A stretch of 64,000 bases of DNA from Mesorhabditis belari. Taxonomy: Eukaryota > Nematoda > Chromadorea > Rhabditida > Rhabditidae. The DNA lies in assembly GCA_958450365.1 (NCBI GenBank), contig CAUEEP010000897.1, positions 706,001 through 770,000 of the forward strand, in the 5' to 3' direction. The notes under the pieces are model-generated. The model was not told the origin of the DNA. It did no database searches and was given only the letters and a program-made list of their open reading frames with translations. Position numbers and translations under genes: made by a program. Shown here piece by piece: positions 54,270 to 64,000 of this stretch. The first letter of the stretch is position 1; every line of letters begins with the position of its first letter.

Positions 54270-55531
54270 TTAGGTTGGTAAAAAGAAATGCGCGTTTTCG
54301 TTAAAAGTTTATTTTATTATAAAAACAAGATAACAATACAATAATCCAAAAGGTATTCGCCATCTGCATCAATGACTTGTCGCCAACGTTCACGCAGAGA
54401 ATGGATGCCCTTCTTGAAGAACTCGACCGGCTGCGACTCGATGGAGTTGGACACCCAAATTTGGACCTCGTCGCGGTTCTTGAACTTTTTCTCGGCCAAG
54501 GAGTGGTGCATTGATCGGAACCGATGGTAGTCGGAAGGCGCCAAGTCTGGGCTGTATGGCGGATGAGGCAGGACTTCCTAGCCCATTTCTTCAATTTTCT
54601 GCTGGGTCATTTTTGCGACATGCGGCCGAGCGTTGTCGTGGAGGAATTTTGTCGACGCCGTATCCACGCCTTGACGTCGCAGCGCCTGGTCCACGCGGTC
54701 CAATTAGCCTTGGTAGAGGTTCCCCGTAACTGCTTGACCCGAATCCAGAACCTCAAAGTACACCAGGCCTTTACTGTTCCACCAAACACAAAGCATCACC
54801 TTTTTTCCGTGGATGTCCGGTTTTGGAGTCGGTTTTGGAGCTTCACCGGGGTCCAACCACTGCCGCTTTCTTGCTGTGTTGTCGTATTGGATCCACTTCT
54901 CATCCAAAGTAACAATGGAGTCGAAAAACCCACTGTTCTTGGCGCGGTGAGGGAGGGTTCCGGCGATTGCGATGCCTGTCGCCTTGTTTGCGTCGGATAG
55001 CTTATGCGGTACCCATTTTCCGCATTTATTCGTCTTGCCCATGCCATGCAGATGATTCTCAATGGTGAAATGAGTGCAGCCGAACGGTTCTACCAGGTCG
55101 CGAGTGGTTTGGCGTGGATCCGACTTAATGGCTTCCTTCAATGCGTCGTTGTCGATGATTTGAGGTCGACTCCCGTGTTTTTGGTCTTCCAAGCCTTCGT
55201 CGCCGTCTCGGAAGCGCTGGAACCATCGTTTACACTGACTTTCGGATAGAGCATCTTCGTCAAACACTTGAGATAGAGCGCGATGAGCTTCAGCAGCCGA
55301 TTTGCCTTGCTTAAATTCATACCACAAGCAGGCCCGCAAGCGAAATTTTTGGTCCGACATTTTCTAAACACTCTTTCTTGTAAAAAAACAAAGTAAACAT
55401 AGACAAATTATATATCAAACGATGCGCAAGAACACGCTCTTTCCAATAGAATAAACTATTTTAAAAAATCTTGACTGTGAATAAAATGCAAATCAACAAA
55501 CACGACGCTCATTTCTTTTTTACCAACCTAA
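54270..55531 (-). mobile_element. mariner element 2, in intron 1 of G
   Basis: TTAGGTTGGTAAAAAGAAATG at the left and its complement at the right end; TA on both sides (54268-54269 and 55532-55533). 1262 bp. Inserted antisense to G. Confidence 0.93.
54317..55360 (-). pseudogene. mariner transposase with two nonsense codons
   Basis: ATG at 55360 (MSDQKFRLRACLWYEF). HTH region, then WVPHKLSD, TLDEKWIQYDN (first Asp), LHDNARPHVAK (second Asp) and PPYSPDLAPSDYHRF (third Asp), all catalytic residues present. A TAA after NLYQG (54704) and a TAG where MGWEVLPHP is expected (about 54580) interrupt an otherwise continuous 347-codon frame. Both are single-base changes, so inactivation is recent. Confidence 0.93.
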
Positions 55532-55563
55532 TAAATCAATCAAAATAGTTTCCAACTTTTTCA

Positions 55564-55779
55564 TACCGTATTTTCTCTAAAAATCGTGCACCCTGAGCGT
55601 CGCATAAATTGCTCGAAATCTGAAAAATCAGAACCTATCGATGTGGGGTCGGAAAATGTGGCTGACGATGAGATCTTGTGGGAGATTTGAGTGTTGAGCT
55701 TCTGTGAAAACCTTGTAAGCCGTAAAATAGTCACCAACTCGGCTCGCTTGGGCGCACTACTATTAGAGAAAATACGATA
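55564..55779. mobile_element. MITE-1 family member in intron 1 of G
   Basis: TACCGTATTTTCTCTAAAAA at the left and GCACTACTATTAGAGAAAATAC at the right, with the shared interior (AACCTATCGATGTGGGGTCGG). Lies 32 bases from mariner 2. Confidence 0.8.
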
Positions 55780-56397
55780 TATAGTTTTCTTATGATCAGA
55801 TGCTAGGCTCGAAGATGAGCATTGAGCAAACCCAAATAGGATTACATGCTGAATATGCGAATTTGGCAAATTTGCACTAATCGAAAAAAGAAGTAGTTAA
55901 TAAAGAAATAAGAAAGCATGTCAAATCAATGGAAGTGTGTTGAAATAAAGAAAGTTTGTTGTCTCTTTTAGTGGTAAACACTGAGAACCAACTAAAACTT
56001 TATGGCAAAATTTCCTTTCTTACGTGTGACTCATTACTGATTGGCTAACCCAATATATAGAAGTCGCAAAGAACTTTCAAACATCATTCAAATGATCAAC
56101 TTTTACCAGTCAAAGAAAAAAGTTTTATCTTTTAAGAAAACCTACTAGAATTCAAATAAAAGTTATTAGTAATGTTAATTTTTAGCTTTTAAGAGCTTTT
56201 ACTTTATTCATCGACCCTCACCTTTATTCATCCTTGTACTTTATTCAGTTTAACCATAAATCCTTCTTCTTTTGAATGGCAAACCAGCTAACTGAAAAAA
56301 CTGAACTTTTAAAAGAAACTTTCAAGAAAACCTATTAAAATTTAACATGATTATCAAAAAGACTAACTTCTAGACCTTTAAAATGATTATCATTTAG
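55780..56397. other. Remainder of G intron 1
   Basis: Nothing recognisable; AT-rich intron sequence ending in the TCATTTAG acceptor. Confidence 0.4.
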
Positions 56398-57056
56398 CCC
56401 AGCTGTGACGAAAAGGAAAAGAGATGTCCAAAACAATGGCTGGATTCCTCAGGATCAAGAAAGGGAACGATTCCGAGAAGAGCACAAAATTCTGAAGAGA
56501 TTATACCATTCGAATATCGTCAGCTATTTCGGCTTTTTCAACTATGGTGATGATGATTTTGGGATTGTGATGGAGTATTGCTCTCATGGGGATGCAAGGG
56601 ATTTGACACACAGTTAGTTGCATTGATGAAAAATTGATGTTATAAGCGGGCTTCATTTTTGAGAATATCCCCCTAGATAGTTTTAGGCTTACAAGGCTTT
56701 ATGCTTTTGCACCAAAAACTGAAAATGAAAGCCATGTGAATCATAGACCATGGCATAGCTTTCTTTTTTATACAAAGAGCTCAAAGAAAACTGATCAGGA
56801 TTCTGAGAAAACCGAGATCTAGTTTTAGTGGATCTTGTTTGATAGCAAGACAGCTAAAAACTTGTTCATAAATATAACTTCACTCAAATTCAGTCTGAGA
56901 TCATGCCGAGTTCTTTCGACTCTATTGCTCTTTTTGGCCATTATTTATCAACCTCTAATCTTTTTTAACGCTTATAACTCCACTTTGCCTTTGAAGATGC
57001 CGCTTGTCATTTTAATTTGAGACTTCTTTTTGTTTGAATTCCTACTGACACTGTAC

Positions 57057-57547
57057 ACCAAGTTAAGGTGAGCTTTTTGATCGAGACCCAGACCATTTGA
57101 TGCAGATTTTCACGCTGATTCCGAATCTGCTTTTCGTTTTTGCAAAATGGCTCTCTATAAAAAGTTACAAACTTTTTTAAATTTGTAGCCAAAAAATGAA
57201 ATTTTCCGAAATGGGATTCCCTCATAAGGCTTCTTCAGTGCCAGCTAGCAGCGTGGACTGGCAGCGTACCCCATACGAAACGATTTTTTTCGTTCTTTTG
57301 CTTGGGTTCAATTCCATCCTTTGTTCCTCTTTTTATTTTTATGTTTTAACACTTAATTTTGTTTTATTTTTATATTTCAGAAGGTATCACATTTTTAATT
57401 TCTTTATATTGAAGTTTATAAACAAAATTAAACATTTATGATAAAAAGTGAAGTAACAAACAAAATAGTAACAACACTAACGGAATAGGCGTGAAATCCT
57501 GCATAGAATGGTCTGGGTCTCGATCAAAAAGCTCATCTTAACTTGGT
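57057..57547. mobile_element. MITE-3 with about 58-bp terminal inverted repeats, in intron 2 of G
   Basis: Left ACCAAGTTAAGGTGAGCTTT and right complement (AAAGCTCATCTTAACTTGGT). The repeats extend through GATCGAGACCCAGACCAT and a TTTCACGC edge. 491 bp; no transposase. I see no clear target-site duplication. Confidence 0.75.
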
Positions 57548-57625
57548 TCACTTCCCTTGTGAGGAGGGACCGCCCCCAGCAATTACCTAGTCTTGGAAAA
57601 GTCTAGGAAAAGCCTAGGAAAACTA

Positions 57626-58848
57626 TTGGGTTGGTGCATTGAAAACTGCCGGACTTTGAACTAAAATTTGTTCAACATAAAACCATAAATTCATTCCAAA
57701 TAATTTCCATTATTATTGACGACTTCTGCCCATTTTACAGGCAATTTGCGGATTCCTCTTTCGTGGTAGGATTTTGCTTTTGAATCGAAAAACTTTCAAA
57801 GCCAATTTTTGACTGCTTCTTCCGAATCGAAGTGTTCTCGAAGCTCATTACTCATGACCCGGAATAAATAGTAATCAAAAGGGGCGAGGTCTCGGCTGTA
57901 TGGGGAACAAGGCTATTTATTTTAGAACTAGTCAGTTTTGCAACATGAGGGCGCGTGTCGTGAAGGAGAACGATCTTTGACTTGAAGGGCCTATTCTTCT
58001 TCAGGGATTCATTCACCTTGTCCAACTGTTCACTGTATTTGATTGCATTAAGGGTCGTCTTGCTATCCAGCAACTCCCAGTACACCACTCCCTCGATATC
58101 CCAGAAAACGCAGAGCATAAACTTCTTCTGGTGCAAATCGGGCTTGGGGTCACTTTCGGGTTTCTAGCCTGGCCCCACCCATTGCCGCTTCCTCCGAAAG
58201 TTCACAGATAAAACCCATTTCTCATCTTCTGTCACAATTCGAGGAAGTAAGGATTTTCTTTCGTATCGTGAGAGATGAGCGGCCACTTCTGGGGGTCAGT
58301 GAGGTCATGGGGCACCCAAGTCCCAAGTTTCGATTTAAATCCAAGGGTATGAAGGTGATTTAGCACTGTAACCTAATCAACCCCTAACCTAACTCTTCTC
58401 CCAATTCACGCGATGGTACCCGATGGTCGTTGGTAATGAGTTCGAGTAATTTGGAAGCATCCCGTTGGGGTGCCGCATCTTTCAAAGATTTGTCCCCAGA
58501 TCGAAACTTGGCAAACCATATTCGTTCTTTCGACAAACGACACGTTTTTTTGGAAGGTGAGTCCTCCACATATATCTTTTTCATATTAGCAGCTGCCAAG
58601 CCTGCACTGTGCTCTTGTAGGAACTCATGAAGCATGACATGACGAATATGTCCCGGTGGCAGATTGTCGAATGCAATAGAAGAAGTGAAGAAAAATACCA
58701 AAAAATAAAAAGCTGGAAGCATAATTTTTTCGCAATAATTTGAGGAAATGTTGAAGTAACCAAACCCCCTTTCAGCTGGTTCAATGCTGTTGTTTTTTTA
58801 TCTGCGAGTCCCGCGAAATAGCCGGCAGTTTTCCATTCACCAATCCAA
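57626..58848 (-). mobile_element. mariner element 3, degenerate, in intron 2 of G
   Basis: Ends TTGGGTTGGTGCATTGAAAA and TTTTCCATTCACCAATCCAA; the GCCGGCAG subterminal motif also matches. TA flanks both ends. 1223 bp, more eroded than mariner 1 and 2 and of a different subfamily. Confidence 0.85.
57852..58722 (-). pseudogene. Degenerate mariner transposase
   Basis: Pieces on the minus strand: IRHVMLHEFLQEHSAGLAAA with ERIWFAKFRSGDKSLKDA (HTH region, about 58660-58440), and MLCVFWDIEGVVYWELLD with LLHDTRPHVAK (catalytic region, about 58110-57930). One residue is lost from the HDNARPH motif. The SPDLxPxDY part is frameshifted beyond PHTAETS. Several frameshifts and stops. Confidence 0.85.
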
Positions 58849-59734
58849 TAGGTTCTGCACCATACCCTACAAGTCATACTACTCTTTCCTTAGGGAAAGG
58901 TGTAGTTACTCTCACCTTACTTTCTTACTGTTCTTTTAAACTTAAAGTTACAACTACTTAATTTATTCACTCAAATTCAGTCCGAGATAGTCCCAAGTTC
59001 GTCTTCTCGTTCGACACGATCATCTATTGGTCAATCCAACTATTCGATGCGTTGACCTATCTCCATTTTCACTCAATCATTCATCGAGACATCAAACCGA
59101 GCAAGTTAGTTAGAATAAAAACTACAGTAATTTGCATAAAGCTCAATCAATATTGTAAACCTTCCCTTTCAGCATTTTTGTCACAAAGCATTTCGTGATG
59201 AAGCTCGGTGATTTTGATACTAGTTCAAAGGTGGTCGAAGAATGGGCAGCATTGGGAACTCCGAGATATAAAAGTCCTGAGCAACAAATCGAGAATAAAG
59301 ATTGGGAAATGAAAGATTCGAAGGAATTGAAAGAGAGATGGTTACACGAGAAGAATGATGTTTATGGGATGGGATTGGTCATCTACGAGTTGATTCAGAG
59401 AGAGTTTCGTGTTATTTCAAGTATTTATTGGGCTTAGTTTGGTACACTAGGTATTTGATTACTTGACTGAAGTTTACTAGACATTGAGGGTCACAGTTCC
59501 CAATCAAAATGTCAAATAGGTGTCCTTTAAGAAACAATTTTTGCTTACTAAACCTTAAATACTTTTACTTTTTCAGTTTCAGCTTACAAAAATCGGTTTT
59601 TAAAGTACACCATGGCTTTTTTGACATACTTAACAATCTCAATTACTCTTTTCTTTTCGTTTCGAGTGACGAATTTCTATGTATATCAGAGTCAAGTTTC
59701 AATGTAAATTTTAAAGTGTCAAATTGGTCAAATA

Positions 59735-60246
59735 TTAGGTTGATGCATAAGTCTTTTCGTTCCTTTTCGTCTGCCGTTTCAAGCCAACAAATGCACGAAT
59801 TAAACTACGGTTGATTTCATTAGAAAAACCAATTAATTTTCTGCAAAATAACATTAAAACGGGTTTAAAAAATTAATGCCTGGATTTTCTTGAGAGATGA
59901 AGTCGGGTAGTCAAAAAGGGCTAACTCGATGATGCGGTTTAGACACCTTAGCTAAAGAAAACCTATCTTCGTGTCAATAGATAAAAGATAGAGAAAAAAA
60001 AGTTTGATATTTCGCCAAAATTTCAGAGAAATTCATTCAGCCAATTTTTCCGTAGAGTTTTTATAGATTTTACGAAAAAGGCGTTTTCACCTCGAATTTG
60101 CTGAAAGTCAACCGAAATTCATTTAAAAAGATGCAAATTCAACAAAAAAACACTTTTTTTATAGAGCAAACTATAGATTAATTGGTGAATTTGTTACTTT
60201 TTAACAGAAGTACGAAAAAAACGAAAAGACTTATGCATCAACCTAA
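59735..60246. mobile_element. Non-autonomous mariner derivative with known empty site
   Basis: 512 bp, ends TTAGGTTGATGCATAAGTC and its complement (about 26 perfect bp), flanked by TA on both sides (59733-59734 and 60247-60248). No transposase frame. The left arm shows the unoccupied site with a single TA at 43736-43737. It interrupts intron 4 of G. Confidence 0.95.
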
Positions 60247-61569
60247 TAGTTTAATTTCGTGCAAAATAAGAGCATCATAAAGTAATTTCATCAAAACCAT
60301 CGAAATCCATCAAAACCAGCAAAGAATTTCATCAAAACCATCGAATTTCCAGACGCTACCGCAACGATGAAAAGGACGGAGTCAAAGTCCATACAGACCA
60401 AGCAGAAATGCTTTTTGCCGTTAAACAGTTTGTTGTTCCAAATTGTGACGATGAACAACTGAAATCGATAGTGGAAAAGTGACCGTTGCTTTTTAAAAGA
60501 ATCTTTTTTTAGCTCAAGAAATGACTTCAATAATCTCTTTCAGATGTATTCATCTTCTACGAGAGAAGCGCTACTCGGCGATCGAGGCCTTTGAAGCGCT
60601 GAAAGCTCTGCCCGTTTGTCGAGCTACTGAATTTTTATTTCAATTTTTATTTCAGCTCAACTCTCCTTATATTTATGTGGATACGAATGTGCAAAATGTT
60701 CATCTACCAAACAAATTTCACGTCTACGATTCAAAATATCAGCTGATTCGACCAAAAGTCAAAGATGATGTGAAAGTAGGTGACGTTGTGATAAAAGTAA
60801 GTGCTTGCCTTTATTATTCAGACTTATTGATAGTACTGAAATTCATATAAAAAAACCTTTTCAGGTTGATTTCGATTTTTTCGGCTTTCTCTCTGGCCGG
60901 GGCCTAAATTTTGATGAAAACCCCGCAATCCCACCAAGACAATCAAAACCAATTTTCTTGAAAATGATGATGAGAAGCCTTTATGTTTTTTGAAAGAATC
61001 CGATATCACAAAAAAAGCCAATGAGGCAACGGAAAAATATCTGAAGAAACGCTCATCGTTGTCTCCCCGATGTTTGGATCAATTTAACGCACAAATTCCT
61101 AAGATTTACAAAGAGAAACGATTGGAGCACATTCTCTTTCAGGGCTTCGATTTTCATCGAGGAGACTCTGTTGATGATCTCGTCGATGAAACAATCGAAA
61201 GTCTTTATCGAGAGCATCTTCATTGGTATTTCTATGCACAATTGCATAAACATTCCGTGGGACTAATACCGGAAAACCCGACAAATGACGATTATCAAAT
61301 GTGGGGACAAAGAGTTCGACGACAAACCCAATAACTTATCGATTTCATAGTCGATTTTACGATAAATTGTTGCCTTTTTATGACAATTGCATAATATTCA
61401 TATTCTACTATTTGTGTTTTTGTTTTAAAATCAAATTCTCTAAATCTTTTTTGATCTTTGCTTAACAATACCATTGACTCACTTTGTACTTTCCCTTTCA
61501 AATTCTTTATTTTTCAAAATAATTCAACAAACAAAATAACAAGGAAGCAAAAAAGCTATACATAAGAAT

Positions 61570-61778
61570 TACCGTATTTTCTCTAATAGTAGTGCACCCT
61601 GATCGTCGTTTAAATTGCTCGAAATCTCAAAAACCGCTTATCAGAACCTATCGATGTCGGGTCGGAAAATGTAGCTGACGATGAGATCTTGTGGGGATTA
61701 GAGCTTCTGGGAAAAATTGGAAACCATAAAATAGTCATCAACTCGGTGCGGTGCACTACTATTAGAGTAAATACAGTA
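61570..61778. mobile_element. Intact MITE-1 in right arm
   Basis: TACCGTATTTTCTCTAATAGT at the left and ACTACTATTAGAGTAAATAC at the right. 209 bp; the best-preserved reference copy in the window. Confidence 0.85.
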
Positions 61779-62632
61779 TATTTGTCATCCGACTCGACTC
61801 GATTCGTTTTTTAAAAAATGCCCATTTCTAGAGCAAACATTTGAAAGTTCATTCCAACAAACATTTTCGGCATTTTGTAGTAGAATATTGGGAAAATTCA
61901 CTACGCAGTCGAAATTTCCAAACTTTTTTCGAAGATAAACCTATAAAGAATTTCTCAACTTTGACATCCATGTTATCCACATTGCATCTTTGATCAATTT
62001 CATTAGGGTAAGTTAAATGAAATTTAAATTGAAAATTTGAACAAAAAAATTGATAGAAAGACGTTTCCAATTTGCACCTTCGATCTCGAATCCTATCTGG
62101 AAGAAATCCGATCAAAATTTTGGCAAAAAATCCAGCGTGGTGACATTGAACGGCAAGGTTTAACGGTTGTGAGTTCAATCTGAAGTTGATTTTTTTGGTT
62201 TGAAGCTTTTATTGAAGTATTTATAGTAATGAGATACTTATTGAAGTTCACACAGTTAAATAAATTGGGTAAAAAGAACTGCGCATTGTGATTTAAAGAT
62301 ACTGGCTTGCAAATCGGTTTTTTGGCATCGCTGTTGTAATTTCAGTTAGCAAGACAGTAAAACTTTTTTATCAAAAACACTGGCTACTTGTAAGGTGTGT
62401 TTTCAAAATATCTTCCTGGTTAATTGACTTGATCGGATTTCAGTAACGATAATCATATAGTTGAAGTATGGTTTAACTTGTTCGTTGTGCTGGTAAAATT
62501 CCAGTAGTCTTACTTATGGTTCAAGTTACCAATTTACACCAACACCAATATTTAGTCACCAAAATCCCTATTATATCAGTGTTTGACGAGAGCACTGATA
62601 TAATATAAGCACATTTGGGCTTAGAATCGGTT

Positions 62633-62752
62633 TTAGACTTGCCCTTTCGTCTCCTCAACACTTTCTTCTCCATAAAAATCCAATGCCGAGCTTTTCTCGT
62701 CTATCCGATCCATCAATTGTTTCCGAACACTCAATGCGGTGTCAAATGGGAG
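62633..62752 (-). pseudogene. Second exon of K, inverted copy
   Basis: Minus strand, after CCTTTTTCAG: LPFDTALSVRKQLMDRIDEK, then YGEESVEETKGQV and TAA. Identical to K for its first 19 residues, then a few changes. The first K exon is absent because the arm ends just upstream. Confidence 0.5.
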
Positions 62753-62889
62753 CTGAAAAAGGTTTAGCTTTAAAAATCCTTTAACTTTGTTTTTTTCTTG
62801 AACTATTGCAAAAAAATCAAAATAATTTACAATAATTTACAAAAGAATTGCAATAAAATTTTCCAAAAATTTCCAAATCAATCTCTGGT

Positions 62890-63220
62890 CGTTGCCATCA
62901 TGGCAAGCTTGAGCTCAACAATGTTTCGATACGTTTTGTTCCGTCGTAAATTTTGCGAACCATAAATGCACATAAGTTTTCGATAACATTCAAGTCAGTA
63001 GAACCAGCTGGCCAGAAGAGAAGATGGATTCTCTGGTGTTGCAACCATTCCTGTGTGCAACCCCATCTTTGAATCGGGGCACCATCCAGCATAAAAATCA
63101 AACTTTTTTTGCGATTCCAGCGCCAAAAAGGTAAAATCCCACGGTCGTCTCGGTAATAGCAAAAACAAATCAGATTTTGCACGAGTCATGATCGTCGAGT
63201 CGTGTTGCACTAGTTCGTTG
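62890..63220 (-). pseudogene. Tc1-like transposase fragment
   Basis: Minus-strand piece with FMLDGAPIQRWGCTQEWLQ, then HLLFWPAGSTDLNVIENLCA and KIYDGTKRIET. This matches the DGAPxH to SPDLNPIENL section (second Asp and the Glu of DD34E) of Tc1 transposases, with SPDLNP changed to STDLNV. The N-terminal half is represented only by frameshifted remnants (about 63210-63090). No terminal repeats found. Confidence 0.8.
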
Positions 63221-63294
63221 GGTGGTGATTGTGATTTCTATGCAATGGCCAACAATGATAAACATCCGTGCACGAATATTGTAAGAAATCTACT

Positions 63295-63370
63295 ATATAT
63301 AAAAGGGAAATGTCTGTCCGTCCGTCCGTTTGTACGCTCGAGTTCCGTGGGTCGATTTACATGATTTTTA
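63295..63370. repeat. Repeat start with GTCC tandem units
   Basis: ATATAAAAGGGAAATGTCTG leads into a short GTCCGTCCGTCCG run and then CTCGAGTTCCGTGGGTCG. It looks like the end of a mobile or dispersed repeat, but no second copy is present here. The remaining 63370-64000 shows no recognisable gene. Confidence 0.3.
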
Positions 63371-64000
63371 GTTTGTTGGGCTTAGAATTCTAGGTAGTTG
63401 TGTTTTTCGAGCTGCTTCTTTCATGATTTTGACCGAAAAGCTAGCTGAATGAATAGATATTTCTAATGTCGTTTTCAATCAATGGATCTCTACTACTCGA
63501 ACTACTACACCGGCTTGGATCCTTATTTTCTCTACTTCACCTGCTATTTGACTAATCATGTATGGTAATTTGAATAATTTTTTACAATTTCTTATTTAAC
63601 CCCAAGTCCCCTCCCCACCCAGGGCGATAATCAAACAGAAAACGAAAGCGATCAAGGGAAAGAAATATCCAAAAGTTTTTTGTAACAGGAAAAGTTCAAT
63701 AGATTCTGTTTTGATTAGTAGAATATTCAAAACGAATAACTACTTCATTCCTTTGACTTGGTACTTTGAGTACTTTAAGACTTTGTATTGGGTTTGACAA
63801 AAAGTTTTTTTGCGAGGGTCTCAAATCAATCTGGACGTGTAATAGCCCGTTTGAAAGCTAATTAACAAGCGGATTCAATAAAAAAAACCCACTGAATGAT
63901 TCATTGCGTTTTAAAGTTTTTACAGAGGTTTTAGTAGAGATGGTCAGACCCTAAAAAGTGCAAAAATAGCGTTTCATCAGTTTTTTTATTTAAAAATCTA

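Larger units (their letters stand above)
54015..61334 (+). pseudogene. Copy G: divergent PEK-like kinase plus KX N-terminal part, frameshifted
   Basis: Exons: 54015-54127, 56398-56612, 58981-59104, 59173-59403, 60353-60478, 60544-60613, 60656-60796, 60865-61334. Intron positions 1-3 and phases equal those of A-F, confirming common origin. Motifs: GEGGFGVI, AVTKRK, MEYCSHGD, HRDIKPSN, LGDFDTSSK (Gly of DFG replaced by Asp), GTPRYKSPEQ, HEKNDVYGMG. The kinase end (REKRYSAIEAFEAL) is spliced to NSPYIYVDTNV and then to a domain aligning with only the N-terminal third of KX, ending RRQTQ and TAA. A 1-base deletion at about 60956 (TTTTCTTG against TTTTCCTTG in H) breaks the last exon. Introns 1 and 2 are about 2.3 kb each and filled with transposons. 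Kinase exons are open. Confidence 0.7.
59240..62825. repeat. Right arm of the large inverted duplication
   Basis: Inverted counterpart of 40950-44225 (details there). This arm contains the functional-type 3' end of G, the mariner derivative 59735-60246, the intact MITE-1 and the second K exon. The arm ends near 62825 within an AT-rich run. Confidence 0.85.

Noticed and set aside
57852..58722. Initial idea that the 58384-58722 frame is a secreted host protein, because it starts with a hydrophobic stretch
   Set aside because: The downstream residues match the mariner HTH region and the element is bounded by inverted repeats with TA; the hydrophobic start is out-of-frame readthrough.
1..64000. 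CRISPR arrays, bacterial operons or a prophage
   Set aside because: No regularly spaced direct repeats, no Shine-Dalgarno-type gene starts, and genes are interrupted by spliceosomal introns.

Overview
ORGANISM. The window looks like AT-rich nuclear DNA of a nematode. Short introns (often 39-50 nt) end in TTTCAG or TTTAG. Tc1/mariner-type elements are abundant (a maT-like element, three mariners, a Tc1 fragment and non-autonomous derivatives). An orphan last exon of a cytosolic HSP70 ends in GPTIEEVD. I cannot name the species. There is no bacterial-style gene organisation, and no rRNA, tRNA or CRISPR array that I can support. CORE CONTENT. The window is dominated by a locally amplified gene family. 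Its members encode an eIF2alpha-kinase-like (PEK/GCN2/PKR type) protein kinase domain of about 280 residues. An intron of constant position and phase joins this to a domain of about 500 residues that I do not recognise, here called the KX domain. Seven exons encode the kinase and one long exon encodes KX. Members and remains: A (1-2470, minus, runs off the left edge), B (7599-10535, plus, one stop in the kinase), E (21647-23234, plus, scrambled), C (30948-33871, minus, broken), D (35091-38302, plus, fully open, 820 residues), F (46160-49906, plus, open, with a duplicated activation-loop exon), J (50571-52787, plus, a divergent KX domain probably spliced onto F), H (42425-44434, minus, truncated) and G (54015-61334, plus, divergent kinase with large TE-filled introns). 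Loose KX fragments lie at 4580-5260, 13932-14465 and 44413-44560. LAYOUT. 1-11 kb: head-to-head A/B pair with KX debris between them. 11-21 kb: orphan HSP70 exon, a maT transposon and dispersed repeats holding orphan host-gene exons. 21.6-24.6 kb: pseudogene E followed by a mariner. 24.7-30.6 kb: a possible small Cys-rich membrane-protein gene and repeats. 30.9-38.3 kb: head-to-head C/D pair. 39-41 kb: lectin-like orphan exons and foldback elements. 41-62.8 kb: an inverted duplication (arms about 40950-44225 and 59240-62825) around F, J and most of G. 62.9-64 kb: a Tc1 fragment and repeat sequence. HOW IT FITS TOGETHER. Every kinase copy A-D carries the same upstream block and the same 3' trailer block, so duplication moved whole transcription units. 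Copies range from intact (D; F; A as far as visible) to wrecked, which fits a fast birth-and-death cluster. Kinase motifs (glycine loop, AVIK lysine, HRD, DFG, a PEK-type KIGDFGLV signature) are kept in the open copies. My reading (inference) is a lineage-specific family of stress- or immunity-type eIF2alpha-like kinases with KX as sensor or effector. Nothing in the sequence proves the ligand or substrate.
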